DNA from: Colwellia sp.
Lineage (GTDB): Bacteria > Pseudomonadota > Gammaproteobacteria > Enterobacterales > Alteromonadaceae
DNA: 64,000 bases
Assembly (NCBI GenBank): GCA_002733765.1
Contig: NVWU01000006.1
Location: 208,451 to 272,450, forward strand
Direction of reading: 5' to 3'
How positions within the stretch are numbered: the stretch's first letter is position 1; every line of letters begins with the position of its first letter. The position numbers and the translations under genes were made by a program. The notes below the pieces were generated by a model that did not search any database, had not been told where the DNA came from, and saw only the letters and a program-made list of their open reading frames with translations. Positions 1 through 8,374 of this stretch are shown here, piece after piece.

Positions 1-148
1 AGGAAAACTGATGGGTAAATTTATCATTGTCGGCATTGGCATCAACTTGAGACACACATTGATCATCCCAAAAAAGTTGCTGCCATCCTGCCATTGAACC
101 TTCTAACCGTAGTGTTTTACCTAAACACGCTATCTCTAATAATTGCAC
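1..148 (-). CDS. Partial uncharacterised protein, N-terminal end, cut by the left window edge
   Basis: An open frame enters from the left edge on the minus strand. It reads back to a GTG at 146-148, with an in-frame TGA three codons further upstream. The visible 49 residues include a Trp-rich stretch (MAGWQQLFWDDQCVS). The composition is protein-like and the frame has no stops, but I do not recognise the family. No strong ribosome binding site precedes the GTG, so the start is tentative. It has the same orientation as the aminotransferase upstream of it. Confidence 0.5.
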   Translation of the reverse strand, partial: MQLLEIACLGKTLRLEGSMAGWQQLFWDDQCVSQVDANADNDKFTHQFS

Positions 149-168
149 TTTGTAAACTCAGCAAATAA

Positions 169-211
169 AACCTTGCCCGATTATCACTATATTTATCGAT
201 GCAGCAAGGTT
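169..211 (-). terminator. Possible terminator after the aminotransferase
   Basis: Eight-base inverted arms (AACCTTGC at 169-176 and GCAAGGTT at 204-211) flank a 27-nt loop. On the minus strand the second arm runs into TTTTATTTG. The long loop makes this a weak candidate. It lies between the aminotransferase stop and the next minus-strand gene. Confidence 0.35.
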
Positions 212-256
212 TATCGGCAAAAAGATTAAAAAATGCCGCCATAAATAAGGTTATTA

Positions 257-1450
257 TTATTTACTAGCTCTTGTGACCGCTAATACACTTTTTACAAAAT
301 AATCAATTTGTTGTTCAGGAATTGAAGCAAGATTAATTCGTCCGTTATTCAAACCGTATACGGCATACTCATCTCTAAGGCTTTCCATTTGCTCTTCTGT
401 TGCGGGCAACATAGCAAACATTCCTTCTTGAGATAAAATATAATCAAAATAATTATTCCCTGAATAGTTACGAAATGCAGCGCAAAGCTTTGCTCTTATT
501 CCTTTAATGCTAACATTTATTTGGGCCAATTCATCTGACCACATTTTTTTCAATTCAGGCGTTTTTAAAATGGTTTTTACAATTTCAGCGCCATTAGAAG
601 GTGGCACCCAATAAGTGGGTTTACTCATAATTGCGAGTTGAGCTTGTGCTTTATTTGCTTCTTCTTGTGTTGGGCTTAGAATATACGCAGCGCCTACTCT
701 ATCACTGTATAAACCAAAGTTTTTCGAACAACTCACGCAAAGTGCTAAGCGTTCCACTGTATTAGCGACAGTAATTAAGCCCGCTGCATCTTCATTTAAT
801 CCGTCAGCAAACCCTTGATACGCGGTGTCGATTAAGGGAAAAAATTTTGTCGATTTTGATAGCTGGGCAATTTGTTCCCAGTGCTGCAATGTTAAACGCA
901 ATCCTGAGGGGTTATGGCAAGAGCCGTGAAGTAGTACAACGTCATTTTCGCCTAATTTTTCTAGGGTATTGAACAGGCCACTTTCATCAAGCGTCATGGT
1001 TTTATCATCAATAAAAGGATATTCTTCGTAAGCTAAACCTGCGGCCATAATAGTTGGAATATGATTAGCATACGTTGGGTTACTTACCCAAATTTTTGCC
1101 TCAGGGTTTGCTAGTTTAATTAAATCTAATATGGCGCGTAAGCCGCCACTGCCACCAGCGGTTTGAATGCCACTGACATAGCCATTAATCTCTTGACCTG
1201 CAAAGGCGAGTTCTTGCAGTAATTGAACATACTCAAGATCACCTTTTGAACCGACATAACCTTTATTTCGTCCTGCATTGGCAAGTTGTTGGTCTACTTT
1301 TTTCACCGCTTTCATTAATACTACATTGTCGTTGGTATCTTTATAAACACCCACGGTTAAATCCACTTTAAAAGGTCTTTCATCTTTAGATGAACGCGCC
1401 ATCAAGTCTATAATTTCGTCAGCAGCAGGTAGAGGAATATTGGCAAACAT
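257..1450 (-). CDS. Aromatic amino acid / aspartate aminotransferase (PLP class I)
   Basis: A cytosolic PLP enzyme that transfers amino groups between aspartate or aromatic amino acids and 2-oxo acids. At 397 aa it has the usual length of AspC/TyrB proteins. Lys243 in SCSKNFGLYSDRVG is the expected Schiff-base lysine. Asn180 (SCHNPSG), Asp208 and Tyr211 (LIDTAYQGF) match the PLP-contacting residues of fold-type I aminotransferases. The C-terminal GRINLAS segment carries the arginine expected to bind the substrate carboxylate. I cannot separate AspC from TyrB by eye, so no symbol is given. It appears to be a single-gene unit. Confidence 0.93.
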   Translation of the reverse strand: MFANIPLPAADEIIDLMARSSKDERPFKVDLTVGVYKDTNDNVVLMKAVKKVDQQLANAGRNKGYVGSKGDLEYVQLLQELAFAGQEINGYVSGIQTAGGSGGLRAILDLIKLANPEAKIWVSNPTYANHIPTIMAAGLAYEEYPFIDDKTMTLDESGLFNTLEKLGENDVVLLHGSCHNPSGLRLTLQHWEQIAQLSKSTKFFPLIDTAYQGFADGLNEDAAGLITVANTVERLALCVSCSKNFGLYSDRVGAAYILSPTQEEANKAQAQLAIMSKPTYWVPPSNGAEIVKTILKTPELKKMWSDELAQINVSIKGIRAKLCAAFRNYSGNNYFDYILSQEGMFAMLPATEEQMESLRDEYAVYGLNNGRINLASIPEQQIDYFVKSVLAVTRASK

Positions 1451-1522
1451 GGGGTCTCTTCAACTTTAAATAAATAACAACGTAATTTAATACATCTAAA
1501 TCAAGACAGGAAAAAACAAGTA

Positions 1523-1567
1523 CTGAATGCAAAGGCCTAGACGTTGCAGACCGACCTTTACATTCAG
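1523..1567 (-). terminator. Rho-independent terminator of the DEAD-box helicase gene
   Basis: Arms of 13 bases (1523-1535 and 1555-1567, one mismatch) form a stem with a 19-nt loop. On the minus strand the stem is followed closely by TTGTTTTTT. It lies about 95 bp beyond the helicase stop codon, as expected for that transcript. Confidence 0.7.
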
Positions 1568-1661
1568 CTAAATTTTATTGTTTTTTAGGGATACTTCACT
1601 CTGATACATAGCCTGTAAAGCATAAACTCACAAACATACACCTTGCATGAGTTCCTACGAT

Positions 1662-2996
1662 TTATTCTGGCTTAGAATATCCTGACCAGATATCGGCATT
1701 GGCTGATGTTTTCTTCTTACGTTTTTTCTTACCTGTGCCTTCAGGTTTTGCCATCGGTTTACTTTCAGCTAATAGTGCAGCTAAAATTGAATCATCGCTA
1801 ATTTCATCGGCTTCAAAACCTTCAACTTGCTCTCGTTCAAGCCAAATTTTGTTCTTCTTTTCGATTACTTTGAAATGATGATAATCTTCATAATCGATAA
1901 GCGATATTGCTAAGCCTACTTCGCCTGCACGGCCACTTCGACCAATACGGTGCATGTAGTCTGATGGACTTCTAGGTAAGTTAAAGTTGATTACCACAGG
2001 CAGTTTTTCAATGTCTAAACCACGAGCAGCAATATCAGTGGCAATTAACACTTCAATCTCACCGGCTTTAAACCCGTCAAGCACGCGGCTACGTTCACTT
2101 TGGCCTTTATCACCATGAAATACGGCGGCGGTAATACCTCGTTTAGCCAATTTTTCAGCTAAGTGTTCACAATGGTGTTTGGCATTGACAAAAATAAGCG
2201 CTTGTCGCCACTGATTTTTTTTGATCAAATGCGCTAACACTGCTGTTTTTTCGCCCTTGTTAACAGTAAAAACACGCTGTACTAAGGTGCTGGCGTCGCT
2301 ACTTTGCAATTGTATTTCAATCGGGTTGTTGAGTAGCTCTTCGGTTAACGCCTTTACTTGTTCAGGAAAGGTCGCTGAAAATAATAATATTTGTTTTTTC
2401 TTTGGCATTAATGCTAATAGCGCCGATAACTCTTCCGTAAAGCCTAAACTTAACATTCGGTCGGCTTCATCAAGCACTAGGGTGTTAACCCGATCGAGTT
2501 TAATAGCGTTGCTTGAAATTAAATCAAGTAATCGACCTGGCGTAGCCACCAAAATATCGGTGCCACCGCGTAAGGCAAGCATTTGAGTATTAACCGATAC
2601 ACCACCAAAAATAGCAAGCGTTTTAATTTCGCCGTTAAAATGCACCGCGTATGATTTAATGCTGTCAGCAACTTGCTTGGCAAGTTCTCGGGTAGGTACT
2701 AAAATAAGTCCGGTAACAAAGTTACCTTTACTGCTTTTACTGCCCGATGATTTGCCAGCGCGTCTTTGCTGCGATAAGTGTTGTAACATTGGTAGAGCAA
2801 AGGTGGCTGTTTTACCCGAGCCAGTATTTGCCCCAGCAATTAAGTCACGTCCCGCTAATACACTTGGAATAGCTTGCGCTTGAATGGGCGTTGGCTGTTG
2901 ATATTCTAGCTCAGCTAATCGTGCTAGCAAAGGTGTAATAAGGCCAAGTTCGGTAAAGGTGGCAGGCGTTGTGACTTTGGTTGTGTCAATGCTCAT
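1662..2996 (-). CDS. DEAD-box ATP-dependent RNA helicase (RhlE-like)
   Basis: A 444-aa RNA helicase that remodels structured RNA in the cytosol using ATP. All core motifs are visible in order: the Q motif (PTPIQAQAIP), Walker A (ANTGSGKT), PTRELAKQ, TPGRLLD, DEADRML, the SAT motif (FSATFP), ARGLDIE and HRIGRSGRAG. A basic tail rich in Lys (KKKRKKK) follows and probably binds RNA. The short C-terminus without an RNA-recognition domain argues against DeaD/DbpA and fits RhlE-like or SrmB-like proteins. Such helicases are often cold-inducible, which would suit a psychrophile, but that is inference. Confidence 0.93.
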   Translation of the reverse strand: MSIDTTKVTTPATFTELGLITPLLARLAELEYQQPTPIQAQAIPSVLAGRDLIAGANTGSGKTATFALPMLQHLSQQRRAGKSSGSKSSKGNFVTGLILVPTRELAKQVADSIKSYAVHFNGEIKTLAIFGGVSVNTQMLALRGGTDILVATPGRLLDLISSNAIKLDRVNTLVLDEADRMLSLGFTEELSALLALMPKKKQILLFSATFPEQVKALTEELLNNPIEIQLQSSDASTLVQRVFTVNKGEKTAVLAHLIKKNQWRQALIFVNAKHHCEHLAEKLAKRGITAAVFHGDKGQSERSRVLDGFKAGEIEVLIATDIAARGLDIEKLPVVINFNLPRSPSDYMHRIGRSGRAGEVGLAISLIDYEDYHHFKVIEKKNKIWLEREQVEGFEADEISDDSILAALLAESKPMAKPEGTGKKKRKKKTSANADIWSGYSKPE

Positions 2997-3132
2997 TAAT
3001 GTAAAGGGCTCAAAAGGTAATTAAGTGCCACTATTTTAGCGTATTTATGGTCTGTTAAGTTAGTGAAATTGATCAAACTTTGCGGTTATGTTTTTCAGTC
3101 TTCTACAATAGTAAGAATTTTCTTTAGATAAC

Positions 3133-3149
3133 TGTCGGCTTATTTTACA
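3133..3149 (+). promoter_or_regulatory. Candidate activator-binding motif shared by both PEP-CTERM genes
   Basis: TGTCGGCTTATTTTACA matches TGTCAGTAATATTTACA at 12602-12618 at TGTC, the G at position 6 and the TTTACA end. Each lies 62-63 bp upstream of a -24/-12 element, the place where a sigma-54 enhancer-binding protein would sit. The inference comes from only two copies. Confidence 0.4.
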
Positions 3150-3211
3150 GTATTGATATAGAGAACTTGTTCAATATTTCATCTTATTGAAATGGTTATG
3201 TATTAATTGGT

Positions 3212-3226
3212 TGGTGTGCTTATTGC
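3212..3226 (+). promoter_or_regulatory. Candidate sigma-54 promoter of the first PEP-CTERM gene
   Basis: TGGTGTGCTTATTGC keeps the essential GG and GC with exactly 10 nt between them, and a T follows as in the TTGCT form of the -12 box. The -24 box departs from TGGCAC after the GG, so the match is weaker than that at 12680. Transcription would start near 3238, giving a leader of about 45 nt. Confidence 0.45.
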
Positions 3227-3282
3227 TTCAGTTCGTCTGAAAAATAATTTTTATTTTGTAAAATTCAATTAAAGAGGCTTTT

Positions 3283-3903
3283 ATGACATTCAAATGCTCT
3301 AACTCAATTTTAACCGCTATCCTACTTACTTTTAGTAGCTTATTTTTCATGGGAAATGCTTCAGCAACATTAATTTATAGTGAAGCAGTTGATGGTGATC
3401 TAGATGCTATAGGTAGTACTAATGTAAATCTTGTTGCTGGTATTAATCTCATTCAAGGGGTTATTAATGAAACGCCTCCTGCAGAAACTGATCGGATAAC
3501 ATTCACACAAGTGGCTGGTTTAACTATTGATAGCATAATACTTTCATTTTCTGGTGTATTTGATGATGCCAATATTGGCCAAAGTATGACCGTTGATTTG
3601 CACAATAATGTCGCTAACTTGTTTGATGATAACTTTAATAATGTTTCCTCTGGAAGCGATATTTCAGCATCTTTCTTTGACAGTTTTGGACCAGAAACAG
3701 GGCCTTTGAGCACAACAACTGCGGGTGCAATTTGGGACTTTCAAATATCGGCAGGCACAGTTTTCCCAGGACAACCTTGGACTTTAACCATTAATACAAC
3801 AAGTGACTCTCCTCCTGTCGATGTTCCTGAGCCATCGACCCTTGCTATTTTCGCGTTAGCCATGACAGGATTAACAGCTCGTCGATTTAAGAAAAAATCT
3901 TAA
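3283..3903 (+). CDS. PEP-CTERM sorting domain protein
   Basis: A secreted protein of 206 aa. It has an N-terminal signal peptide (hydrophobic core ILLTFSSLFFMGNASA). The C-terminal tripartite sorting signal is a VPEPST motif near residue 183, a hydrophobic segment, and an RRFKKK tail. PEP-CTERM proteins are exported by Sec, then cut and released or anchored by an exosortase; no exosortase is visible in this window. The middle is acidic, Thr/Asp/Asn-rich and likely beta-structured, with no recognised catalytic motif. AAAGAGG lies about 9 nt before the ATG. Its exact role is unknown; exopolysaccharide- or biofilm-associated surface proteins are the usual setting. Confidence 0.9.
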   Translation: MTFKCSNSILTAILLTFSSLFFMGNASATLIYSEAVDGDLDAIGSTNVNLVAGINLIQGVINETPPAETDRITFTQVAGLTIDSIILSFSGVFDDANIGQSMTVDLHNNVANLFDDNFNNVSSGSDISASFFDSFGPETGPLSTTTAGAIWDFQISAGTVFPGQPWTLTINTTSDSPPVDVPEPSTLAIFALAMTGLTARRFKKKS

Positions 3904-4036
3904 TAAATTATTAGCGGTAAGATAGTTGAAGCGGTTAACGTAACTCACTATTGTCGATATAAAGCATCTTATTGATCAGTAGATGCTATATATCAATGAA
4001 CTAAGACAGCAAAGCTGTGGCATTATCATTTGTGGA

Positions 4037-4438
4037 TTATTGTTGGTGTATTAAACCGGTATCTTCTCTTTCGAAACCATGGCATATATATCCGCTTATT
4101 TGCCGCTTTTTCTTGGATAGTTGATGAAAATGCTCATAGCCAACTGAAAAAGCAAATGGGTTAGCGTTGTAGTCAGCGTAAGACTGATCACTACCGTGCT
4201 TAGCTTCTCTTATCCCCGCAGCAAAAGAGCTTAAAAAGTCATCTCTGTTGTTGAGTAAAATGGTGGTGCCATTATCTCCTTCAACAAGTTCTAGCGCGCC
4301 TAATTCAATATATTTATCAACTACAGCGCTATTAAAAAATCCACTGTACTGTTCAGTTTCGATATCATAGGAAACGGGAGAATCATCTGCTGCTTCCATT
4401 AATGAGACAAATAGCTCTCTTACTTTTTTTGAAATCAC
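4037..4438 (-). CDS. Uncharacterised protein, 133 aa
   Basis: A soluble acidic protein without signal peptide or membrane segment, and I do not recognise the family. It begins with a likely helix (KKVRELFVSLMEAADD) and ends in a Lys/His-rich part with two Cys/His positions. The ATG at 4438 follows AAGGAAT at a good distance, and codon use matches the neighbours, so I think it is a real gene. It converges with the first PEP-CTERM gene; a weak 7-bp hairpin (3963-3987) lies between them. Nothing in the context points to a function. Confidence 0.65.
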   Translation of the reverse strand: MISKKVRELFVSLMEAADDSPVSYDIETEQYSGFFNSAVVDKYIELGALELVEGDNGTTILLNNRDDFLSSFAAGIREAKHGSDQSYADYNANPFAFSVGYEHFHQLSKKKRQISGYICHGFEREDTGLIHQQ

Positions 4439-4936
4439 ACTTTATTCCTTACTTATAGTCTTTTAATTCTCACTAAGTGAAAACAAACTTAATTGAATTA
4501 GTATTTAGCCCCTATTCAGGGATATTAGCATTTTAACAACGTTATTCACCAATCAACGTCATTATTTTAAGTAGCATTATTGGCAAGTAATAGAATGACT
4601 CTGGGTCTATTTTTCTGCTTTACTTTCAATTTTAATTTTAATTTCAAAAAACTAATTAATTCACTCATTGCTCGCTTACTGTAGTTAAATTCATTAAATA
4701 CGTTTAATTTAAATACAATTACCCTTCTTGTACGAAAGCCTCATTGAAGCTTTTAAGTCTCAGTGGTATTATTCGGCTAAAATAATGAGTGGCCCGCTAT
4801 TAGCAGTAAACCCTGAAGGTTATCTTGCTGTAGTTGATATTTATCATCCTATTAATATTTTTATTCTATTAAGAAGAGATAACGACCTAACTTATCAACT
4901 TACCAACCTATTTGAATTCTTAATAATTAAAAACTT
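4439..4936. other. Divergent intergenic region, 498 bp, no confident gene
   Basis: AT-rich spacer between divergent genes. A plus-strand open frame starts at 4728 and runs into the beginning of the helicase gene in another frame; its first 70 codons look loosely protein-like but match nothing I know. The segment presumably holds both promoters. No clear repeat or terminator was seen. Confidence 0.4.
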
Positions 4937-7900
4937 ATGGCCAAAAACACGTTTACACCTGAATTACTTGAACAGCACTTTACCAAGAATGAATGGAAAA
5001 AAGGCACAAGAATTTTTAATGCTAATGGCATTAAAACCTGCGCTCTTGATGGTGAAATCATTCGTGGTGTAGTTTTTAGTGAACGTTCTCGCCAAACGAG
5101 TTATTTAACGCGGTTAGTGTTAGATGGTAAACAAGGTAATATTGCCAGTTATTGTGATTGTTATGTCGGTCGCGACTGTAAACATGGTTCAGCCCTAGCC
5201 CAATGTTTTATTCACGAGCATTTTGATCGAAATAGTATTGCAACATCAGAAAAAGTAATTAATAAATGGCTAAGCCACTTTCAAGCTCAACCAAGTAGAT
5301 ATCCACCCAATAGCCAACAAAAATCATTATTGTACTTTTTAAAAGCTAACAGTTATAACGAAGATGATTTTTTTACTTTAGAGATTAAATCATCTCGACT
5401 CAAAAAAAGTGGCGGATGGAGTAGCTCGCTTGGTAATGAATATTCGTTAAGTTCGTTAATTAATAGTGCTTATGCGACTAACGATGATGTTTCAGTGCTT
5501 ACTGAACTCATGCGTACTAACCAATTTGGCGATACCATTAAGTATTTTGATTTGTTTGAGCGTATTATAAATACTAATCGCTGTTTTTGGCATGCAAACG
5601 TCAACTTAGACGAAGCAATTACTTTAGGTGAGCCATTAGAGGCAGAATGGCAGTGGAAAGCACTTGATAACAATTTACATACGTTACAGCTTGTTTTAAT
5701 GCAGCCTTCAAGCAGTATTCGTATTATCAAAGCACAACCACTTTGTTATTACGATGAACAACAAAATTGCTTTGGAAAAATTAATACCAATACACAATGT
5801 AATTTTGAAGCCGACTTACTCAATTCACCAATTTTTGAAGAAGATAAATTACCTTGGGTATTAAATAAGCTATCGATGTCGTTAGGTGAAGCGGTGCAGC
5901 GTTTGCCTAAACCCAAAACAAAATACTCTCAATCGTTAACAAAACCTGATGTGTATTTGCACTTTTCTACGCCTTTAGAGTCCAATCCTCAAACAGGTTT
6001 TGTGAAGGTTAATTTTTCTTATCAAGGCAGTTTAGTTAATCCGCATAATGAAAGTGCTACAATTATGCCATCAACGCTAACCGATGATGATAGCTCTAGC
6101 GATGACTCAAACGAAGTAAAACTTTATCGAGATTTAACCTTTGAACAAACGGTTATTGATAAACTGACCACGTTAAAATTTATCACTCAGCCTAAACCTA
6201 AACGTTACACTTTTACCAATGAAGACTATCTAAATAGAGATAAAGACCCTAAATATTCAATGCTGATGCAAGGTCGCTATGCTTGGCATCACTTTTTGCA
6301 TCAAGAATTACAATTACTTAAAAATCTGGGCTGGAATATTAGTTTTTCTGATAATTTCTACTTTAAAGCGCTACCAACCGATAGCATATTTGATGCTGAA
6401 GTCATTGAAACCGATGACCACGATTTTTTCTCATTAGGGTTAAACTTAACCATTGATGGGAAAAAAATGCCTGCGTTTCCTATTTTACTTGGTGCTATTG
6501 AACAGTTACCTAAATCAGCATTACTTAATCGCGAAAAAGAACAACTTATTTCTCCTGATTCACCTATCTATGTTGATCTAGACAATGGTGAATTTGTTGC
6601 CTTACGTTATCAAAGTGTACAGCCAATATTAAAACAATTTATTGAACTGTTTATGCCCAATGCCTTAAATAAAGATGGCACCATGAAGCTATCGCGTTTT
6701 CAAGGGCATCAAACGTTATCGATGTTAGATGACCAAGGGTTGATAGCAACAGGTACGAATAAGTTAAGAGTGTTAGCTGATAAGCTGAAAGACTTTCAAA
6801 AAGTGACCACTGTTGCTGTACCTAAGGGCTTAAACGCAACCTTAAGAACTTATCAGCATCAAGGACTAAACTGGTTACAGTTTTTACGGGAATATCAATT
6901 AAACGGTATTTTGGCTGATGACATGGGGTTAGGTAAGACCATTCAAACCTTGGCGCACTTATTAATTGAAAAACAACAAGGCCGACTTAATAAACCGGTA
7001 TTAATTGTTGCCCCCACCAGTGTTATTTTTAACTGGGCCAATGAAATAGAAAAGTTTACCCCACAACTTTCTTATCAAGTATTACACGGCAGCAAACGTC
7101 ATCAGTACTTCGGCTGTCTTGAAAGACTTGAAGGTGGTAAAAATCAAGTTGACATCATCATTACCAGTTATGCGTTAATTACTAAAGATTTAGCGTATTA
7201 TAATGAACAAAAATTTTATTACCTTGTACTTGATGAAGCTCACTATATAAAGAATACTAAAACTAAATTATACCAAGCATTTCTATCACTAAAAGCGCAG
7301 CATAAATTGTGTTTAACAGGCACACCGATGGAAAATCATTTAGGCGAGTTTTGGGCACAATTTAATTTTTTACTACCCGGATTTTTAGGCGGACAAAGAC
7401 AGTTTACTAAACTCTTTAGAACTCCTATCGAAAAGCACGGTGAGCTAGAACGTAAACAATTATTGAACCAGCGTATTAAACCGTTTATTTTACGTAGAAC
7501 CAAAGATAAAATAGCTACTGAGCTACCGCCGAAAACTGAAATAATTCAAAAATTGCGTATTGAAGGTAAACAAGCTGAATTATATGAATCAGTGCGTTTA
7601 GCGATGGATAGTCGTTTAAAAGATATTATTGCTGATAAAGGGTTAAAACGTAGTCAGATAGAAGTATTAGATGCGTTATTAAAACTAAGACAAGTATGTA
7701 ACCACCCTAAGCTATTATCACTTGAAGGGGCTAAAAAAGTAGAGCAATCAGCTAAACTTGATTATTTAATGGAAACGCTGCCAGAGCAAATTGATGAAGG
7801 CCGTAAAGTATTAATTTTTTCACAATTTACCAGTATGCTTGCTTTGATAGAAGAAGAGTTAGTAGGCGCGGGTATTGGTTTTGTTAAATTAACGGGATCA

Positions 7901-8263
7901 ACCACTAATAGGCAAGCGGTAGTTGATAAGTTTCAACGAGGTGAAGTACCAGTATTTTTAATTAGTTTGCGTGCAGGTGGCGTAGGCTTAAACTTAACAG
8001 CAGCCGATACCGTTATTCACTTTGATCCCTGGTGGAACCCTGCGGTAGAAAACCAAGCCACTGACAGAGCTTATCGTATTGGGCAAGACAAACCTGTTTT
8101 TGTTTACAAATATATTATTGAAAATTCAATAGAAGAGAAAATTCAAAAAATACAACAAAACAAAGCCGCACTAGCAAAAGCATTATTATCTGAAGAAGTG
8201 AGTGATAGTAAACTGAGTTTAACGGATGATATTTTAGGCTCGCTGCTGGCACCACTAAGCTAG
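4937..8263 (+). CDS. SWIM zinc-finger SNF2-family helicase/ATPase
   Basis: A 1108-aa protein of the bacterial SNF2 (RapA/HepA-like superfamily 2) type, which uses ATP to move along DNA or displace bound protein. Residues 73-83 (CDCYVGRDCKH) form a SWIM zinc finger, CxCx5CxH. A long uncharacterised central region follows. The SNF2 ATPase has motif I DDMGLGKT near residue 660, DEAH near 762 and LTGTPMEN shortly after. The C-terminal helicase lobe contains LRAGGVGLNL, HFDPWWNP and DRAYRIGQ. Length and domain order are typical of bacterial SWIM-SNF2 proteins. The client process is unknown. No methylase or nuclease neighbour suggests a defence island. Confidence 0.92.
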   Translation: MAKNTFTPELLEQHFTKNEWKKGTRIFNANGIKTCALDGEIIRGVVFSERSRQTSYLTRLVLDGKQGNIASYCDCYVGRDCKHGSALAQCFIHEHFDRNSIATSEKVINKWLSHFQAQPSRYPPNSQQKSLLYFLKANSYNEDDFFTLEIKSSRLKKSGGWSSSLGNEYSLSSLINSAYATNDDVSVLTELMRTNQFGDTIKYFDLFERIINTNRCFWHANVNLDEAITLGEPLEAEWQWKALDNNLHTLQLVLMQPSSSIRIIKAQPLCYYDEQQNCFGKINTNTQCNFEADLLNSPIFEEDKLPWVLNKLSMSLGEAVQRLPKPKTKYSQSLTKPDVYLHFSTPLESNPQTGFVKVNFSYQGSLVNPHNESATIMPSTLTDDDSSSDDSNEVKLYRDLTFEQTVIDKLTTLKFITQPKPKRYTFTNEDYLNRDKDPKYSMLMQGRYAWHHFLHQELQLLKNLGWNISFSDNFYFKALPTDSIFDAEVIETDDHDFFSLGLNLTIDGKKMPAFPILLGAIEQLPKSALLNREKEQLISPDSPIYVDLDNGEFVALRYQSVQPILKQFIELFMPNALNKDGTMKLSRFQGHQTLSMLDDQGLIATGTNKLRVLADKLKDFQKVTTVAVPKGLNATLRTYQHQGLNWLQFLREYQLNGILADDMGLGKTIQTLAHLLIEKQQGRLNKPVLIVAPTSVIFNWANEIEKFTPQLSYQVLHGSKRHQYFGCLERLEGGKNQVDIIITSYALITKDLAYYNEQKFYYLVLDEAHYIKNTKTKLYQAFLSLKAQHKLCLTGTPMENHLGEFWAQFNFLLPGFLGGQRQFTKLFRTPIEKHGELERKQLLNQRIKPFILRRTKDKIATELPPKTEIIQKLRIEGKQAELYESVRLAMDSRLKDIIADKGLKRSQIEVLDALLKLRQVCNHPKLLSLEGAKKVEQSAKLDYLMETLPEQIDEGRKVLIFSQFTSMLALIEEELVGAGIGFVKLTGSTTNRQAVVDKFQRGEVPVFLISLRAGGVGLNLTAADTVIHFDPWWNPAVENQATDRAYRIGQDKPVFVYKYIIENSIEEKIQKIQQNKAALAKALLSEEVSDSKLSLTDDILGSLLAPLS

Positions 8264-8298
8264 TATAAAAATAACTCTCTTATAATAATACTGGTTAA

Positions 8299-8335
8299 CT
8301 GCCTATTCTAATCCTTATGAGGATAGCGTAGGCAG
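8299..8335. terminator. Nested stem-loop between convergent genes
   Basis: Outer arms CTGCCTA (8299-8305) and TAGGCAG (8329-8335) enclose an inner ATCCT-TATG-AGGAT hairpin. It lies between the SNF2 gene and the convergent diguanylate cyclase gene. There is no clear T-tract on either side, so termination activity is a guess from position. Confidence 0.45.
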
Positions 8336-8374
8336 ATGATAAATAAAAACGACCATTAAACGATTGTCAGTTAT

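Noticed and set aside
4728..5072. 114-codon frame overlapping the start of the SNF2 gene
   Set aside because: Its distal part is only the shifted frame of the helicase gene, and the proximal part has no recognisable family or ribosome binding site.
4937..8263. SWIM-SNF2 gene as part of a phage-defence island
   Set aside because: Its neighbours are a small hypothetical gene and a diguanylate cyclase; no nuclease, methylase or other defence partner is present.
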